Below the pieces are notes generated by a model. That model was not told the DNA's origin. It ran no database searches and worked only from the letters and a program-made list of their open reading frames with translations. The position numbers were made by a program, and so were the translations under genes. A DNA stretch of 64,000 nt from JAWPMV01 sp038527215 (GTDB lineage: Bacteria; Bacteroidota; Bacteroidia; J057), in assembly GCA_038527215.1 (NCBI GenBank), contig JBCBGC010000002.1:62001-126000 (forward strand), written 5' to 3'. Each line of letters starts with the position of its first letter. Positions within the stretch are counted from its first letter, which is position 1. Shown in pieces: positions 1-8,798 of the stretch.

Positions 1-909
1 ATGGCGGTCTATCTACAATGGGCAGCTGATTATTTCGACTGGCAACATCCCACGGTCATCAACTTCCAACTGGCCGCCTATCCTTTTTCCAGTTTAGGAT
101 TTACGCCTGCTCAAAAGGTCTACTATGCGGTAGATCGGCTGGAGGCTGCCCCTTATTTGCAAAAGCATGAGCCGCGCTGGGAGGTAAAAAGTGCGGCGGA
201 AGCGGACCTGGTGGTCGCGACCAGCAAATGGCTCAGGCATCATTTTTCTGAGCAACGGTCGGATGAGGTCTTATACCTTCCCAATGGAGCGGAGGTCAAG
301 CTCTTTGAACAGGCGGTAGACCAACGCTGGGATCGGCCTTTTGATTTGCCCCCCAAGGGGCATCCAATCTTACTCTACATCGGTATGGTGAGTGAGCGGC
401 TGGATATAGCCCTTCTGGGCCAACTGTTGCAGCAGCATCCCGAATTTCATTTGGTGATGATTGGTCCGCAGAAAGCGGGACCAGGCCTGGAGATATTGCA
501 AAAGCAGCCCCGGGTTCATTTGCTTCCCCCTAAGTCTCAGTTTGAGCTTCTGCCTTACCTGGCTCACGCGCGATGTGGCCTGATTCCCTTTTGTCGTAGC
601 CCCCTAACAGAAGCCATGTATCCGCTGAAAATACATGAATACCTGGCAGCGGGATTGCCAGTGGTTTCTACCCCATTCTCACCTGACCTGGAGGACCTCC
701 TTCCCCATATCAGCCTGGCCCATGATCCTCAGCGCTTTGCGGCTCAAGTATACCGCAAGGTCTATCATGATACCCCTGATCACATGCGACAAAGGCGTCT
801 TTTTGCTCAGCAACATGCCTGGACCCAAAAGAGTGAACAATTGCTGGATGCTATGGCCACCCACCAAAATGGTCAAAATCACCATTTGACCCCAAGAATT
901 GACCACTAG
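1..909 (+). CDS. Glycosyltransferase family 4-like, 5' truncated
   Basis: C-terminal part of a GT-B fold glycosyltransferase that probably moves a sugar from a nucleotide-sugar donor during surface polysaccharide synthesis. The start of the second Rossmann domain is visible near residues 122-131 (ILLYIGMV), and the donor-binding segment PLKIHEYLAAGLPVV lies near 208-222. The 302 residues begin exactly at the window edge. A complete enzyme of this type would usually have more N-terminal residues (about 350-400 in total), so the ATG at base 1 is probably internal. The downstream O-antigen-ligase-like gene supports a role in exopolysaccharide or O-antigen production. The sugar specificity cannot be read from the sequence. 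Confidence 0.8.
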   Translation: MAVYLQWAADYFDWQHPTVINFQLAAYPFSSLGFTPAQKVYYAVDRLEAAPYLQKHEPRWEVKSAAEADLVVATSKWLRHHFSEQRSDEVLYLPNGAEVKLFEQAVDQRWDRPFDLPPKGHPILLYIGMVSERLDIALLGQLLQQHPEFHLVMIGPQKAGPGLEILQKQPRVHLLPPKSQFELLPYLAHARCGLIPFCRSPLTEAMYPLKIHEYLAAGLPVVSTPFSPDLEDLLPHISLAHDPQRFAAQVYRKVYHDTPDHMRQRRLFAQQHAWTQKSEQLLDAMATHQNGQNHHLTPRIDH

Positions 910-986
910 GGCCATTTGCCTTCAAATCCTCTTAAAGTTTAGGTAATATGAGGATGTTGAAAGCATATGTACTGGTTTTGTAAGCA

Positions 987-1115
987 ATGAAAACTAAAAC
1001 ACCCCGAGAGCGTCGGTACGTCCTCTCTGCATCCGAACGCAATCATGAAAAAATGGTACTTGCTCTGTGTATGCTGGTTTGTGTGGGATTTTTTGTAAAA
1101 ATCGTGTTCTTTTAG
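987..1115 (+). CDS. Predicted 42-residue single-pass membrane protein
   Basis: A short frame starts at ATG 987 and ends at TAG 1113-1115. The product has a basic, polar N-terminal half (MKTKTPRERR...) followed by one hydrophobic helix, residues 24-42 (VLALCMLVCVGFFVKIV), which ends at the C-terminus. It lies 39 bases before the O-antigen-ligase-like gene on the same strand and fills most of the gap after the glycosyltransferase. Charge distribution and position suggest a small inner-membrane protein made together with the polysaccharide genes. No family is recognised, and a chance frame remains possible. Confidence 0.4.
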   Translation: MKTKTPRERRYVLSASERNHEKMVLALCMLVCVGFFVKIVFF

Positions 1116-1154
1116 TCTTCCCGTAACACATGATTTAGTAGTTTAGGCTCACCT

Positions 1155-2747
1155 ATGGCCTCCCGTATTCCCAAAGCCATGCAGCCACCTTTGTTTGACC
1201 TTGGTCAACCTACATCTTCCCCCTCTCTCAAAAGCCGGTTTCGCAGCTGGTTAAAAGAACAATTTGTGCAGGCTCGGTTGGATTCCCCTCTGGGCCATCT
1301 CCTATTAATGGCACTGGCCTTTGGGATTGCCTATGTGGTAGGCACAGGCGGGCTCTCCTATGGCGTGGGGCTGGCTGGGGCTGCGATTCTGCTTCCCATA
1401 TTTACCGGTACCCTTTTCCATCTCAGGTTTGGGGTTTTTGCGATGCTAACAGGCGCCTTTTTCCTGATGGGGATCAAGCGCTTCCTCCCTGATTTACCCC
1501 TGGGACTCTATGTAGATATTTCGCTGGCCATGCTGCTGTTTGGCCTTTTCATCAAGCAGATAGAAAGACGGGATTGGTCTTTTGCCTATCACCCCCTCAG
1601 TCTGGGCATCCTGATCTGGGCGGCTTACAGCTTCCTGGAATTGCTCAATCCCTGGGCTGTTTCCCGCATGGCCTGGTTGTATACTATCCGCAGCACCGCG
1701 GGGCATTGGTTCCTTTTTTTCGTAGGACTCTATGTCTTCACCCAACGAAAATATCTTCGGCATTTGATGACCACTTGGTTTGTGCTCACTTCGGTCGGGG
1801 GCGTCTATGCTTTATACCAGGCCTTTCAGGGCTTTGCCAGTGGCGAATGGTCCTGGATCATGGCTGACACCAATCGCTTTGACGATATTTTTAATGGCGG
1901 CCTATATCGGGCTTTCTCCTTCTTTGCCGATCCTGCTATTTGTGGGATCGTGATGGGCTTCAGCTTTCTGATGGCCCTGATTCTATTGCTCACCCATCCT
2001 CTGCAGAAAAGAAAAAAATGGCCCTTGATCGCAGGGGCTGTGGTCATGTTTATGGCCATGATCGTCAGCGGGACGCGGACAGCTTATCTGATGATCCCTT
2101 TGGGGCTGGTCTTTTGGGCAGCTATCAGTCGTCGTAAAATCGCATTCTTAGTTACAGGCGGTTACGCGCTGCTGTTGCTGGGATCGAGCCTGATCCCCAC
2201 CGCCAATCCCTATCTCCTGCGCTGGCAGAGTGCTTTGCGCCCCACGGCCTCTACCTCTGTGCAGATCCGTCTCCAAAACCAACGCTATATCAGACCCTTT
2301 ATCCAGAACCATCCTTTTGGGAACGGACTGGGCAGTACGGGTTCTCCTGGGCGTCGTTTTTCGCCCGAAGAACTTCTTTCTCAGTTCCCACCAGACAGTG
2401 GTTATGTCCGCATCGGCGTGGAAATGGGCTGGGTAGGCTTATTGCTGTTCTGTGGGCTGATGGGCCTCATCCTGTGGACGGGTACCCGGGCTTATTTTCG
2501 CATGCGAAGTACCACGGCCGCGCCCTATTATGAAGCGCTGCTGGCGGCTATTTTCACCCTCATCATCGCCCATTATCCGCAACCCACCATTAACCAGCTA
2601 CCAGTGAGCCTCTTCTTCTTTTTAGGCCTGGCGTTGTTGGTGAATATGGAAAAAATGAAGTGGGAGCCCGCGCGGACCCAAGCGGGCCTGCGCCTGGAGA
2701 AAGATGGCTTCCTGCCTCCAGATTCGACTGAACCTTCCGACTCGTAA
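1155..2747 (+). CDS. O-antigen ligase / Wzy-like polymerase family membrane protein
   Basis: A 530-residue polytopic inner-membrane protein with about a dozen hydrophobic segments between residues 45 and 500. Family hallmarks are the SGTRTAYLM segment at the end of a membrane helix and the large loop with NHPFGNGLGSTG followed by SGYVRIGVEMGWVGLLLF, as in Wzy_C/O-antigen ligase proteins. Such enzymes join or polymerise undecaprenyl-linked glycans at the periplasmic face. The cytoplasmic N-terminus (about 40 residues) is long and polar. The TAA stop (2745-2747) lies inside the first copy of the hairpin repeat that follows. Ligase and polymerase cannot be told apart by sequence alone. Confidence 0.82.
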   Translation: MASRIPKAMQPPLFDLGQPTSSPSLKSRFRSWLKEQFVQARLDSPLGHLLLMALAFGIAYVVGTGGLSYGVGLAGAAILLPIFTGTLFHLRFGVFAMLTGAFFLMGIKRFLPDLPLGLYVDISLAMLLFGLFIKQIERRDWSFAYHPLSLGILIWAAYSFLELLNPWAVSRMAWLYTIRSTAGHWFLFFVGLYVFTQRKYLRHLMTTWFVLTSVGGVYALYQAFQGFASGEWSWIMADTNRFDDIFNGGLYRAFSFFADPAICGIVMGFSFLMALILLLTHPLQKRKKWPLIAGAVVMFMAMIVSGTRTAYLMIPLGLVFWAAISRRKIAFLVTGGYALLLLGSSLIPTANPYLLRWQSALRPTASTSVQIRLQNQRYIRPFIQNHPFGNGLGSTGSPGRRFSPEELLSQFPPDSGYVRIGVEMGWVGLLLFCGLMGLILWTGTRAYFRMRSTTAAPYYEALLAAIFTLIIAHYPQPTINQLPVSLFFFLGLALLVNMEKMKWEPARTQAGLRLEKDGFLPPDSTEPSDS

Positions 2748-3583
2748 CCCTGGCTTCTAGCTGGTCGGCAACCCTGGCTTTCAGTTGGTCGGCAACCCTG
2801 GCTTTCAGCCAGTTGGACCGTAACACTGGCTTCCAGCCGGTCCCGCCTGCAATACTGGCTTCCAGCCGGTCACGTCTGCAAAACTGGTTTCTAGCCGGTC
2901 ACGTCTGCAAAACTGGCTTCTACGCGGTCAACTGCCATAACACTGGCTTCTCGTGATTTTGAGCGTTGACCGGCTGGAAGCCGGTGTTACGGACAGACTG
3001 GTTGGGAACCGATGGGCCGGGACCATGACCGGTTGGGAACCAGGGGTCGGGGCCCTGACCGGTTGGGAACCGGGGGGTCGGAGTTGTGACCGGCTGGAAG
3101 CCGGTGTTACGGACAGACTGGTTGGGAACCAGGGGCCGGGACCATGACCGGTTGGGAACCGATGGGCCGGAGTTGTGACCGCCTGGAAGCCAGTGTTACG
3201 GATGGACTGGTTGGGAACCAGGGGCCGGGACCCTGACCGGTTGGGAACCGGTGAGTCGGAGTTGTGACCGGCTGGAAGCCGGTGTTACGGATGGACTGGT
3301 TGGGAACCAGGGGCCGGGACCCTGACCGGTTGGGAACCGGTGGGTCGGAGTTGTGACCGGCTGGAAGCCAGTGTTACGGACAGACTGGTTGGGAACCAGG
3401 GGCCGGGACCCTGACCGGTTGGGAACCAGGGGCCGGGACCATGACCGGTTGGGAACCGATGGGTCGGAGCGTTGACCGGCTGGAAGCCAGTGTTACGGAC
3501 AGACTGGTTGGGAACCAGGAGCCGGGATCCTGACCGGTTAGGAACCGATGGGCCGGAGTTGTGATCGGCTGGAAGCCGGTGCT
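2748..3583. repeat. Array of about 30-bp hairpin modules (locus 1)
   Basis: This 836-bp gap between two convergent genes is filled with short imperfect palindromes. Module A is ACCGGCT-GGA-AGCCGGT. Module B is ACCGGTT-GGG-AACCGGT or ACTGGTT-GGG-AACCAG(T). From about 2965 to 3583, A modules start at 2969, 3089, 3178, 3267, 3356, 3475 and 3564. The spacings are 120, 89, 89, 89, 119 and 89, meaning A plus two or three B modules of about 30 bp each. From 2748 to about 2950 the copies are in the opposite orientation (ACTGGCTTCCAGCCGGT) and more diverged. Stems vary with pairing kept. No protein-coding gene is convincing here; frames through it encode only repeat-derived DRLEAG-like peptides. Confidence 0.93.
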
Positions 3584-3584
3584 G

Positions 3585-5414
3585 CTAGTACAATTTGATA
3601 TAGTCTATCTCAAAGTCGAAGTCTCCGGCCATGCCACTGGCGCCTACCATCAGGCCTTGCACGGCTTTTCCATCCCAGCTAATCGGGTCTGAGAAAAATT
3701 GACGGAACTTATCGAAAGGAAGTTCTACTTCCTGCCATTCTCCGGTCCCTCGGGGCAACATACTCATGTGGTAGTCAAAATTGGTTACCCTCATGTCCTG
3801 CATACTGACGTAGACACTGCCTTTATTGATTTTCAAGCGAAGCTTAATGCCGGTGTAGGCTGATAAGTCTACGGGCTTGCCTGCTCCTACAAATTCATGC
3901 GAAAGACCCGCCCAGCCGAAACCGCCCTGGCGAGGTTTCAAACTGCCCTGAATATGGGCCTTTTCTTCGGCAACCTTCATCCGGATGACGCTATTTCCTC
4001 CCTGGCTTTTGTCAGAGATGGCGGTCCAGTCATCGGTTTTGGCTTCCTCGAAAGCGGTAATGGTTTCCTGGGTCCAGGCGGGGGCTTCCATCTTCTCTGC
4101 TTTGGCGACAATACCAGCCTTGAGCAGAACGGAGCGGTCCACCCATTTCCCGTGATGGACCTGCGCATGAATTTTTTCGGTATGGCTGAGGGTCTCCAGC
4201 GGAGAGGCATCCAGGATAAGGAGGTTAGCTAAAGCCCCTTCTTCCAGGCTGGCATTTTTCCCTAAAAAGTGGGCGCTACGGGTAGTGGCTGCGGCCAGGG
4301 CTTCCCAGGGAGTCAAACCAAATTCGTGGAGCAGGGCCATTTCACGATGGACAGAATAGCCCTGGAATACTCCAGGGTTTCCGGAATCCGTCCCGGTAAG
4401 GAGCGGAACCCCTGCCTTATGCATGCGCTGGATGATATCAGCGGCCACTTTGCGGGTGGCTTTTTGATATGCCATGAAGCGCTTCATGCGGAATTCCAGC
4501 TTGGAAGAATCTACGAAGGCTTCGAGGAGGGGCGCGTCTACTACTGCTTGCAAGAGGGAGCTATTGAGGAGTTCAGGTCGCTGAAAGTACAAGCTCATGT
4601 CCTGCTGCACCGAGAGGGTGGGAATCATGGTGGTTTGCTTTTCTTTCATGAGTTGCAGCACCTCCTCCGGAAGCGGATCAGTAGGCGCGTGGGTAATGGC
4701 GTGTCCGCCGGCCTCTACGACTTCTTTGACATCTTGCCAGGTACCAATATGGGCAATTACTTTAATGCCATGCTGGTTGGCAGCGGCAACTACCGCTTCC
4801 ATGGTAGCCTGGTCCATGGTCGGCATGCGATTGGGGGCATTATCGTAGACCAGTTTGATGACATCAGGCTTTTTTTCGGCTAGCTCCGCCATAGATTGCC
4901 GGGCTTCCTCTGGCGTATTCACTACCCGGGTAGGAACGCCGTACTCGGTGCCGTGGCCTTTGGTGCAGGTGAAAATAGGCCCCGCGCAATGAATGTCCGC
5001 GCCTGGCAGGCCTTCTTCCCGTTGTTGATCTCTTAGGCCGATAATATAATTTTCTTCGGAAAACAAATCCAGGAAGCCCCCTACCCCACAGTACAACATG
5101 GTTTTGGCGGTGCCACTGGTGGTGAGCATCTGGAAGCGGTTATTGGGCGCAATATTGCCAAAGGAATGGACGTGCATATCCCAGAGCGCGGGCAGGATAA
5201 ATTTGCCTGCAAGGGAGCGCCTTTCTCCGTCGAATTTCTTAGGGGCTTTTTTCCCGATCTTATGAATGCGGCCATCTTTAATCCAGATGTAGCCAGGTTT
5301 AGCCGTTTGATTAGCAGGATTTAGCAGGGTGGCTTCTTCCAGGAGGAGGTCCTGGGTCCAAGCAAGGGAATTGAGTCCCAGGCTAAGTAGCAGGAGGGAA
5401 AGGAGATGTTTCAT
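3585..5414 (-). CDS. Secreted amidohydrolase with C-terminal CIA30-like domain
   Basis: A 609-residue protein with a signal peptide (about 1-20, LLSLLLLSLGLNSLAWTQ). The metal-dependent amidohydrolase domain covers about 22-435: WDMHVHS gives the first metal-binding His pair, IAHIG and AITHAP give further His ligands, and LLTGTDSGNPG gives the catalytic Asp. Such enzymes hydrolyse C-N bonds, for example in cyclic amides or dipeptides (imidazolonepropionase/prolidase-like group). Residues about 450-609 resemble the CIA30/galactose-binding beta-sandwich (GFGWAGLSHEF, YTGIKLRLK, DFDFEIDYIKLY). The stop lies 4-5 bp from the last hairpin module of the neighbouring array. The gene is alone on its strand, about 70 bp from the STAND gene. 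The substrate is unknown. Confidence 0.85.
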   Translation of the reverse strand: MKHLLSLLLLSLGLNSLAWTQDLLLEEATLLNPANQTAKPGYIWIKDGRIHKIGKKAPKKFDGERRSLAGKFILPALWDMHVHSFGNIAPNNRFQMLTTSGTAKTMLYCGVGGFLDLFSEENYIIGLRDQQREEGLPGADIHCAGPIFTCTKGHGTEYGVPTRVVNTPEEARQSMAELAEKKPDVIKLVYDNAPNRMPTMDQATMEAVVAAANQHGIKVIAHIGTWQDVKEVVEAGGHAITHAPTDPLPEEVLQLMKEKQTTMIPTLSVQQDMSLYFQRPELLNSSLLQAVVDAPLLEAFVDSSKLEFRMKRFMAYQKATRKVAADIIQRMHKAGVPLLTGTDSGNPGVFQGYSVHREMALLHEFGLTPWEALAAATTRSAHFLGKNASLEEGALANLLILDASPLETLSHTEKIHAQVHHGKWVDRSVLLKAGIVAKAEKMEAPAWTQETITAFEEAKTDDWTAISDKSQGGNSVIRMKVAEEKAHIQGSLKPRQGGFGWAGLSHEFVGAGKPVDLSAYTGIKLRLKINKGSVYVSMQDMRVTNFDYHMSMLPRGTGEWQEVELPFDKFRQFFSDPISWDGKAVQGLMVGASGMAGDFDFEIDYIKLY

Positions 5415-5483
5415 TGAGTCGTAGGTGTAGGTTAGTCAACATATAAGAGAAAGCTCCGCCTCTATTCAGGTTGGAAGTCCCCC

Positions 5484-7670
5484 CTAATTTTGTTTCAACA
5501 CCAAATCAATTCTCCGGTTCTGCGCCCGGGTTCCTCCTCTTAAGGGCATACTTTCTCCTTTAGCGGCCAGGTTGAGGCGTAAGCCTTGTTCTCCTTCTTC
5601 AAAATAAGCTCGGAAAATTTCCATGACAGCCATGCCCCGGGTTACGCTATTCTGAATATTGTTATAAGCTGGTCCAATCTGATCCGTATGAGATTGAACT
5701 TCTATTTCAAAGGTAGGGGTCTTTTGCAGCACCGCGGCTACTTTTTCCACCATTTCCTGGGCATCCTCCTGCATGGCGAATTCATTCGGACGAAATACAT
5801 GCAAGCGAATAATGGGCACCCCTCGTTCCAGAATATACTCTCCACTGGGTACGCGTCCTTCTCTCATGCCGGGATAGTCCAGGAGGGTGTCTGCCAGATG
5901 TGAAATCAGGTCTTGGAAGGCGGCATTTCTCCGGTAAATCCGCTGCTCACTGGAGGGAGAAATTTTCAGTTCGTTTCGCAAGGCTTCCAAGCGCTGAGAT
6001 GAAAAGCCCAGGCTATCGACCAGGTATTCGTTTTGTACTTCCAGTTCTTTCTGGGCATCAATCAGCTTTTCATTGGTCTTGGCCAACAAGCTATTGGTTT
6101 CCTGGATCTCCCGATAACTCCAGGAGGCGGTGAGCCACCAGGAAAAGCCAATCCCGCTGATGATGAGCACCATGATGAGGAGGGTGAGGACAAAATATTT
6201 ATTGCGCCGCTCCGTCTTCTGGGCTTGTAAAGCTCGTTGCTTAGCTAGCTCTGCAGTTTCAGCCCGGGCCTGAGCCAGGTCCTTGGCCTGTTTCTCTTTG
6301 AGGCGCTCATATTCCTGTTGTCGATCTGCCGCGGCTTGCCGGGCTTCCTCTCTCTCCCGATTCGCTTCCTCTATCATCCGTCTTTCAGCACGGGCTTCCA
6401 GGATGGGGTCCAAGAGGGTGTCATGACTGATTTCGTAGCTAAATCCGCCCAGGGTATTGGCTTCACGTCGGATCAAGCGGCTGTCTACCAGTTTTTTCAG
6501 CAGGTCTTCATCTACTTTCTGGGTCAGGATAGCATGGTCCAGGCTAACCCGACGATCATCGGCAATCAACTCCTCCTCAATCAGGGTTCGGGCCACCAAC
6601 TGTTTTTCCCGGTCCCCGAGACTACGAATTTGTTGGTTATAGTAGCGGCGCAGAATGTCGCCAAAATCAGCATCCAGGTCAGCTACTTCAAACTGTGGAC
6701 CTTCCCCGGAGAGCTTTTTGATTTCCAGGCGATCATCCTCCTCAAGCTTAGTAGGATCGTCCGCAAAGGAGGCCACCTTATCCTCGATATTCCGACAAAT
6801 GATCTGTAACTGAAAGCCTTCTACGGCCTTACTTTGGTTGTCAGTGAGATATTCCAGTAATTTTTGCTCCGCCTCAGGGGCATACCTAAAAGCCGGCGTG
6901 GGGAAGTCGCCTTCCATCTCAGCTGGCATGCGAATGGCATCAGCCGCTTGATCCCGGGAAAGGGGATTGAGGATGCGGCTATTGAGCATGATCTCCGGGA
7001 GATAGGGGGTTAACCGATCCAATTCATTGAACTTATCAGAACGGATCGCCACCAGGATTTTGACATCCAAAGGGGAATCTAACCAGTCAGCCAAGCCGGA
7101 TTCTTCTAAGGCATTTTGCAGGACTTTGTTCACTACTTTTTCCCGCCGCAGCAACTTCCTGATTTCGGAGGGGACGCGGTGATTATATAGGTCAGCCAGG
7201 TCATGCGCTAGTTGCTCAACTTCCTCCTTGGGATAGGTAAATAATTCCTCAAATTGATCAAAAATCAGCAGATGCTGGTGTTTTTTGTCCCAACCTTCCG
7301 CCAATTCCAAGCTTTTGAGGGCATGCCAAAGGCTGACATATTTGACAGGGATATCATCCAGCAGGGTACGCGGATGCTGGATTTGCTGGTTAATACTGGT
7401 GTGTAGGTTACGGGGTGCCCTGGGATTAAAGCTGCTGAGGCGAATCTGCCGAGGCGTATAGGATTTTTTAGCACGTTTTTTTAATAAAGGCAAGACCCCG
7501 GCATTGATCAGGGAACTTTTGCCCAGACCGGACTTCCCATGCAGAACCACCAGGTTTTCGGTCCGGAGATAGCGCACCATTTGCTCAATCTCTTTGGCCC
7601 GGCCAAAGAATAGGTTGGCGTCCTCTAAGGTAAAGGGTTTGACCCCGGGGTATCGATATGCATATTCCAT
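5484..7670 (-). CDS. nSTAND1-type NTPase with transmembrane helix and periplasmic OmpA-like domain
   Basis: A 728-residue protein with a clear domain order. Residues 1-25 (YPGVKPFTLEDANLFFGR) are the typical start of nSTAND1 ATPases. Walker A is GKSGLGKSS (45-53) and Walker B is LLIFDQFEE (134-142). A winged-helix-like ending reads ISHDTLL (414-420). A charged coiled coil covers about 425-485 and a single membrane helix about 491-513 (FVLTLLIMVLIISGIGFSWW). A second coiled coil covers about 520-570. A C-terminal OmpA/MotB domain covers about 615-728 (QSHTDQIG, SVTRGMAV, NRRIDLVL). The peptidoglycan-contacting Asp663 and Arg678 positions are kept. The predicted topology is a cytoplasmic NTPase and a periplasmic cell-wall-binding domain. 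The gene starts 9 bp after the SIR2-like gene, so the two form an operon. Role in conflict signalling is inferred. Confidence 0.85.
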   Translation of the reverse strand: MEYAYRYPGVKPFTLEDANLFFGRAKEIEQMVRYLRTENLVVLHGKSGLGKSSLINAGVLPLLKKRAKKSYTPRQIRLSSFNPRAPRNLHTSINQQIQHPRTLLDDIPVKYVSLWHALKSLELAEGWDKKHQHLLIFDQFEELFTYPKEEVEQLAHDLADLYNHRVPSEIRKLLRREKVVNKVLQNALEESGLADWLDSPLDVKILVAIRSDKFNELDRLTPYLPEIMLNSRILNPLSRDQAADAIRMPAEMEGDFPTPAFRYAPEAEQKLLEYLTDNQSKAVEGFQLQIICRNIEDKVASFADDPTKLEEDDRLEIKKLSGEGPQFEVADLDADFGDILRRYYNQQIRSLGDREKQLVARTLIEEELIADDRRVSLDHAILTQKVDEDLLKKLVDSRLIRREANTLGGFSYEISHDTLLDPILEARAERRMIEEANREREEARQAAADRQQEYERLKEKQAKDLAQARAETAELAKQRALQAQKTERRNKYFVLTLLIMVLIISGIGFSWWLTASWSYREIQETNSLLAKTNEKLIDAQKELEVQNEYLVDSLGFSSQRLEALRNELKISPSSEQRIYRRNAAFQDLISHLADTLLDYPGMREGRVPSGEYILERGVPIIRLHVFRPNEFAMQEDAQEMVEKVAAVLQKTPTFEIEVQSHTDQIGPAYNNIQNSVTRGMAVMEIFRAYFEEGEQGLRLNLAAKGESMPLRGGTRAQNRRIDLVLKQN

Positions 7671-7679
7671 GACGCGCGA

Positions 7680-8798
7680 CTAGGATTTGATTTCCCCAGC
7701 CATTTCTAGCAGGGCGTTGGAGATTTGATTGAGTTCGAGCTGGGCGTCATCCTTCGCAATGATGCCTTTATTTTGGTCTCCGATGAGACTATTGTAGCGA
7801 CGGGATAATAGAACCACTTCCGTAAAGAGGTTGTTATTCCCACTTTCTTCGGCGAATTTATCCAGGAAGTCGATCGCTTCATCAATTTTGCCTTGCTTCA
7901 CCATAGCGACCACCCGGTCATAATCACTGGCCTGGGCAGCTTCCGGATCTGCCTGCCGGAAGATTCCTTCGGCTTCACATCTTTTATGCAGTTCTTTTAC
8001 GAAGGCCTCCACATCGTGCGAAATGAAATCGATTTTGAAATTCTGGGTGTAAAAATTCTGGGTGTGGGGCTGGAGATAATTGGTCTGCCAGGCATGGGCA
8101 TAGGAAATTTCCTTTTTATGCGATTCAAACAAGCGCATGAGAATCTTGAGGTACCAGCTTTCGAAATCAAAACCCAGAAAAATGAAGTTGTAAGCGTTGA
8201 GGATATTCTCCTTGATTTGCAAGGGTAGCCTTTTGGTACTGAGGATGGCAAAAATAAAGTCAAAGAGGCTGTCATGGGTCATGACCATAGAGTCCTCATC
8301 CTCAATCGACCCGAATAGGTTGAAAATCAACGGCATATTTCGGGTAGCAGCCGCGCTAAACTCAGGATTCTCCTTATAGTTATAGTAAGCAAATTCAGCA
8401 TCTATGCCTTCTTTTTCAAAGGCTTCTTTTAGCAAAACATCCGGAGAAGTGGAGATGATGAGATGCAGGGGAATATGGGTCAGCTGCTGAAATAAGGCAT
8501 GGGGCTCTGGGTCAGCGAAGGCCTTTTTGGTCATGTCCCATAAGAGTTTCCGCCATCCCCGCTGCTGGGTAAGCTCCTCCGTGAGACGAAAAACCCGGTC
8601 TGGCGTATCGGGGACGGGATGGCCCAATTCTTTGGCAATCAAGCCAGCCAGGTTGTCATGCAGATGCGTCCCATCCTTAGCCATGACGGCACCCGGACCC
8701 AGCACGAGAATACATTCTTCTCGCTCAATGGAGGCAAGGATTTCGTTCCAATCACCATCCTTCATCTCCCGGGATTGGTCAAGTGGGGCTGTGGACAT
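7680..8798 (-). CDS. SIR2-like domain protein with C-terminal EAD11-like adaptor domain
   Basis: 372 residues. The N-terminal part (about 15-270) has SIR2-like Rossmann features: CILVLGPGAV (29-38) for the dinucleotide loop, IISTSPDVLL (114-123), NLFGSIEDEDS (160-170) and FIFLGFDFESWYLKIL (205-220). In defence proteins such domains often destroy NAD. Here the usual Asn of the T-N-x-D motif is Ser, and the usual catalytic His before Gly is Phe, so activity is uncertain. The C-terminal 80 residues (about 291-370: GKIDEAIDFL, FTEVVLLSRRYNSL, QISNALLEM) resemble effector-associated domain 11 and match the N-terminus of the divergent CHAT protein. First gene of a two-gene operon with the STAND NTPase. 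Confidence 0.8.
   Translation of the reverse strand: MSTAPLDQSREMKDGDWNEILASIEREECILVLGPGAVMAKDGTHLHDNLAGLIAKELGHPVPDTPDRVFRLTEELTQQRGWRKLLWDMTKKAFADPEPHALFQQLTHIPLHLIISTSPDVLLKEAFEKEGIDAEFAYYNYKENPEFSAAATRNMPLIFNLFGSIEDEDSMVMTHDSLFDFIFAILSTKRLPLQIKENILNAYNFIFLGFDFESWYLKILMRLFESHKKEISYAHAWQTNYLQPHTQNFYTQNFKIDFISHDVEAFVKELHKRCEAEGIFRQADPEAAQASDYDRVVAMVKQGKIDEAIDFLDKFAEESGNNNLFTEVVLLSRRYNSLIGDQNKGIIAKDDAQLELNQISNALLEMAGEIKS

Noticed and set aside
2590..3147. Frames through the hairpin array encoding DRLEAG/TDRLVGN-like repeated peptides
   Set aside because: They are only translations of the DNA repeat, without a start context or a conserved domain.
2748..3583. CRISPR array
   Set aside because: The repeats are palindromic modules of two types with variable stems; the stretches between them are also repeated, there are no unique spacers, and no cas genes are near.
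4269..4883. 204-codon plus-strand frame opposite the amidohydrolase
   Set aside because: The minus-strand frame holds all amidohydrolase motifs; the opposite frame has none.
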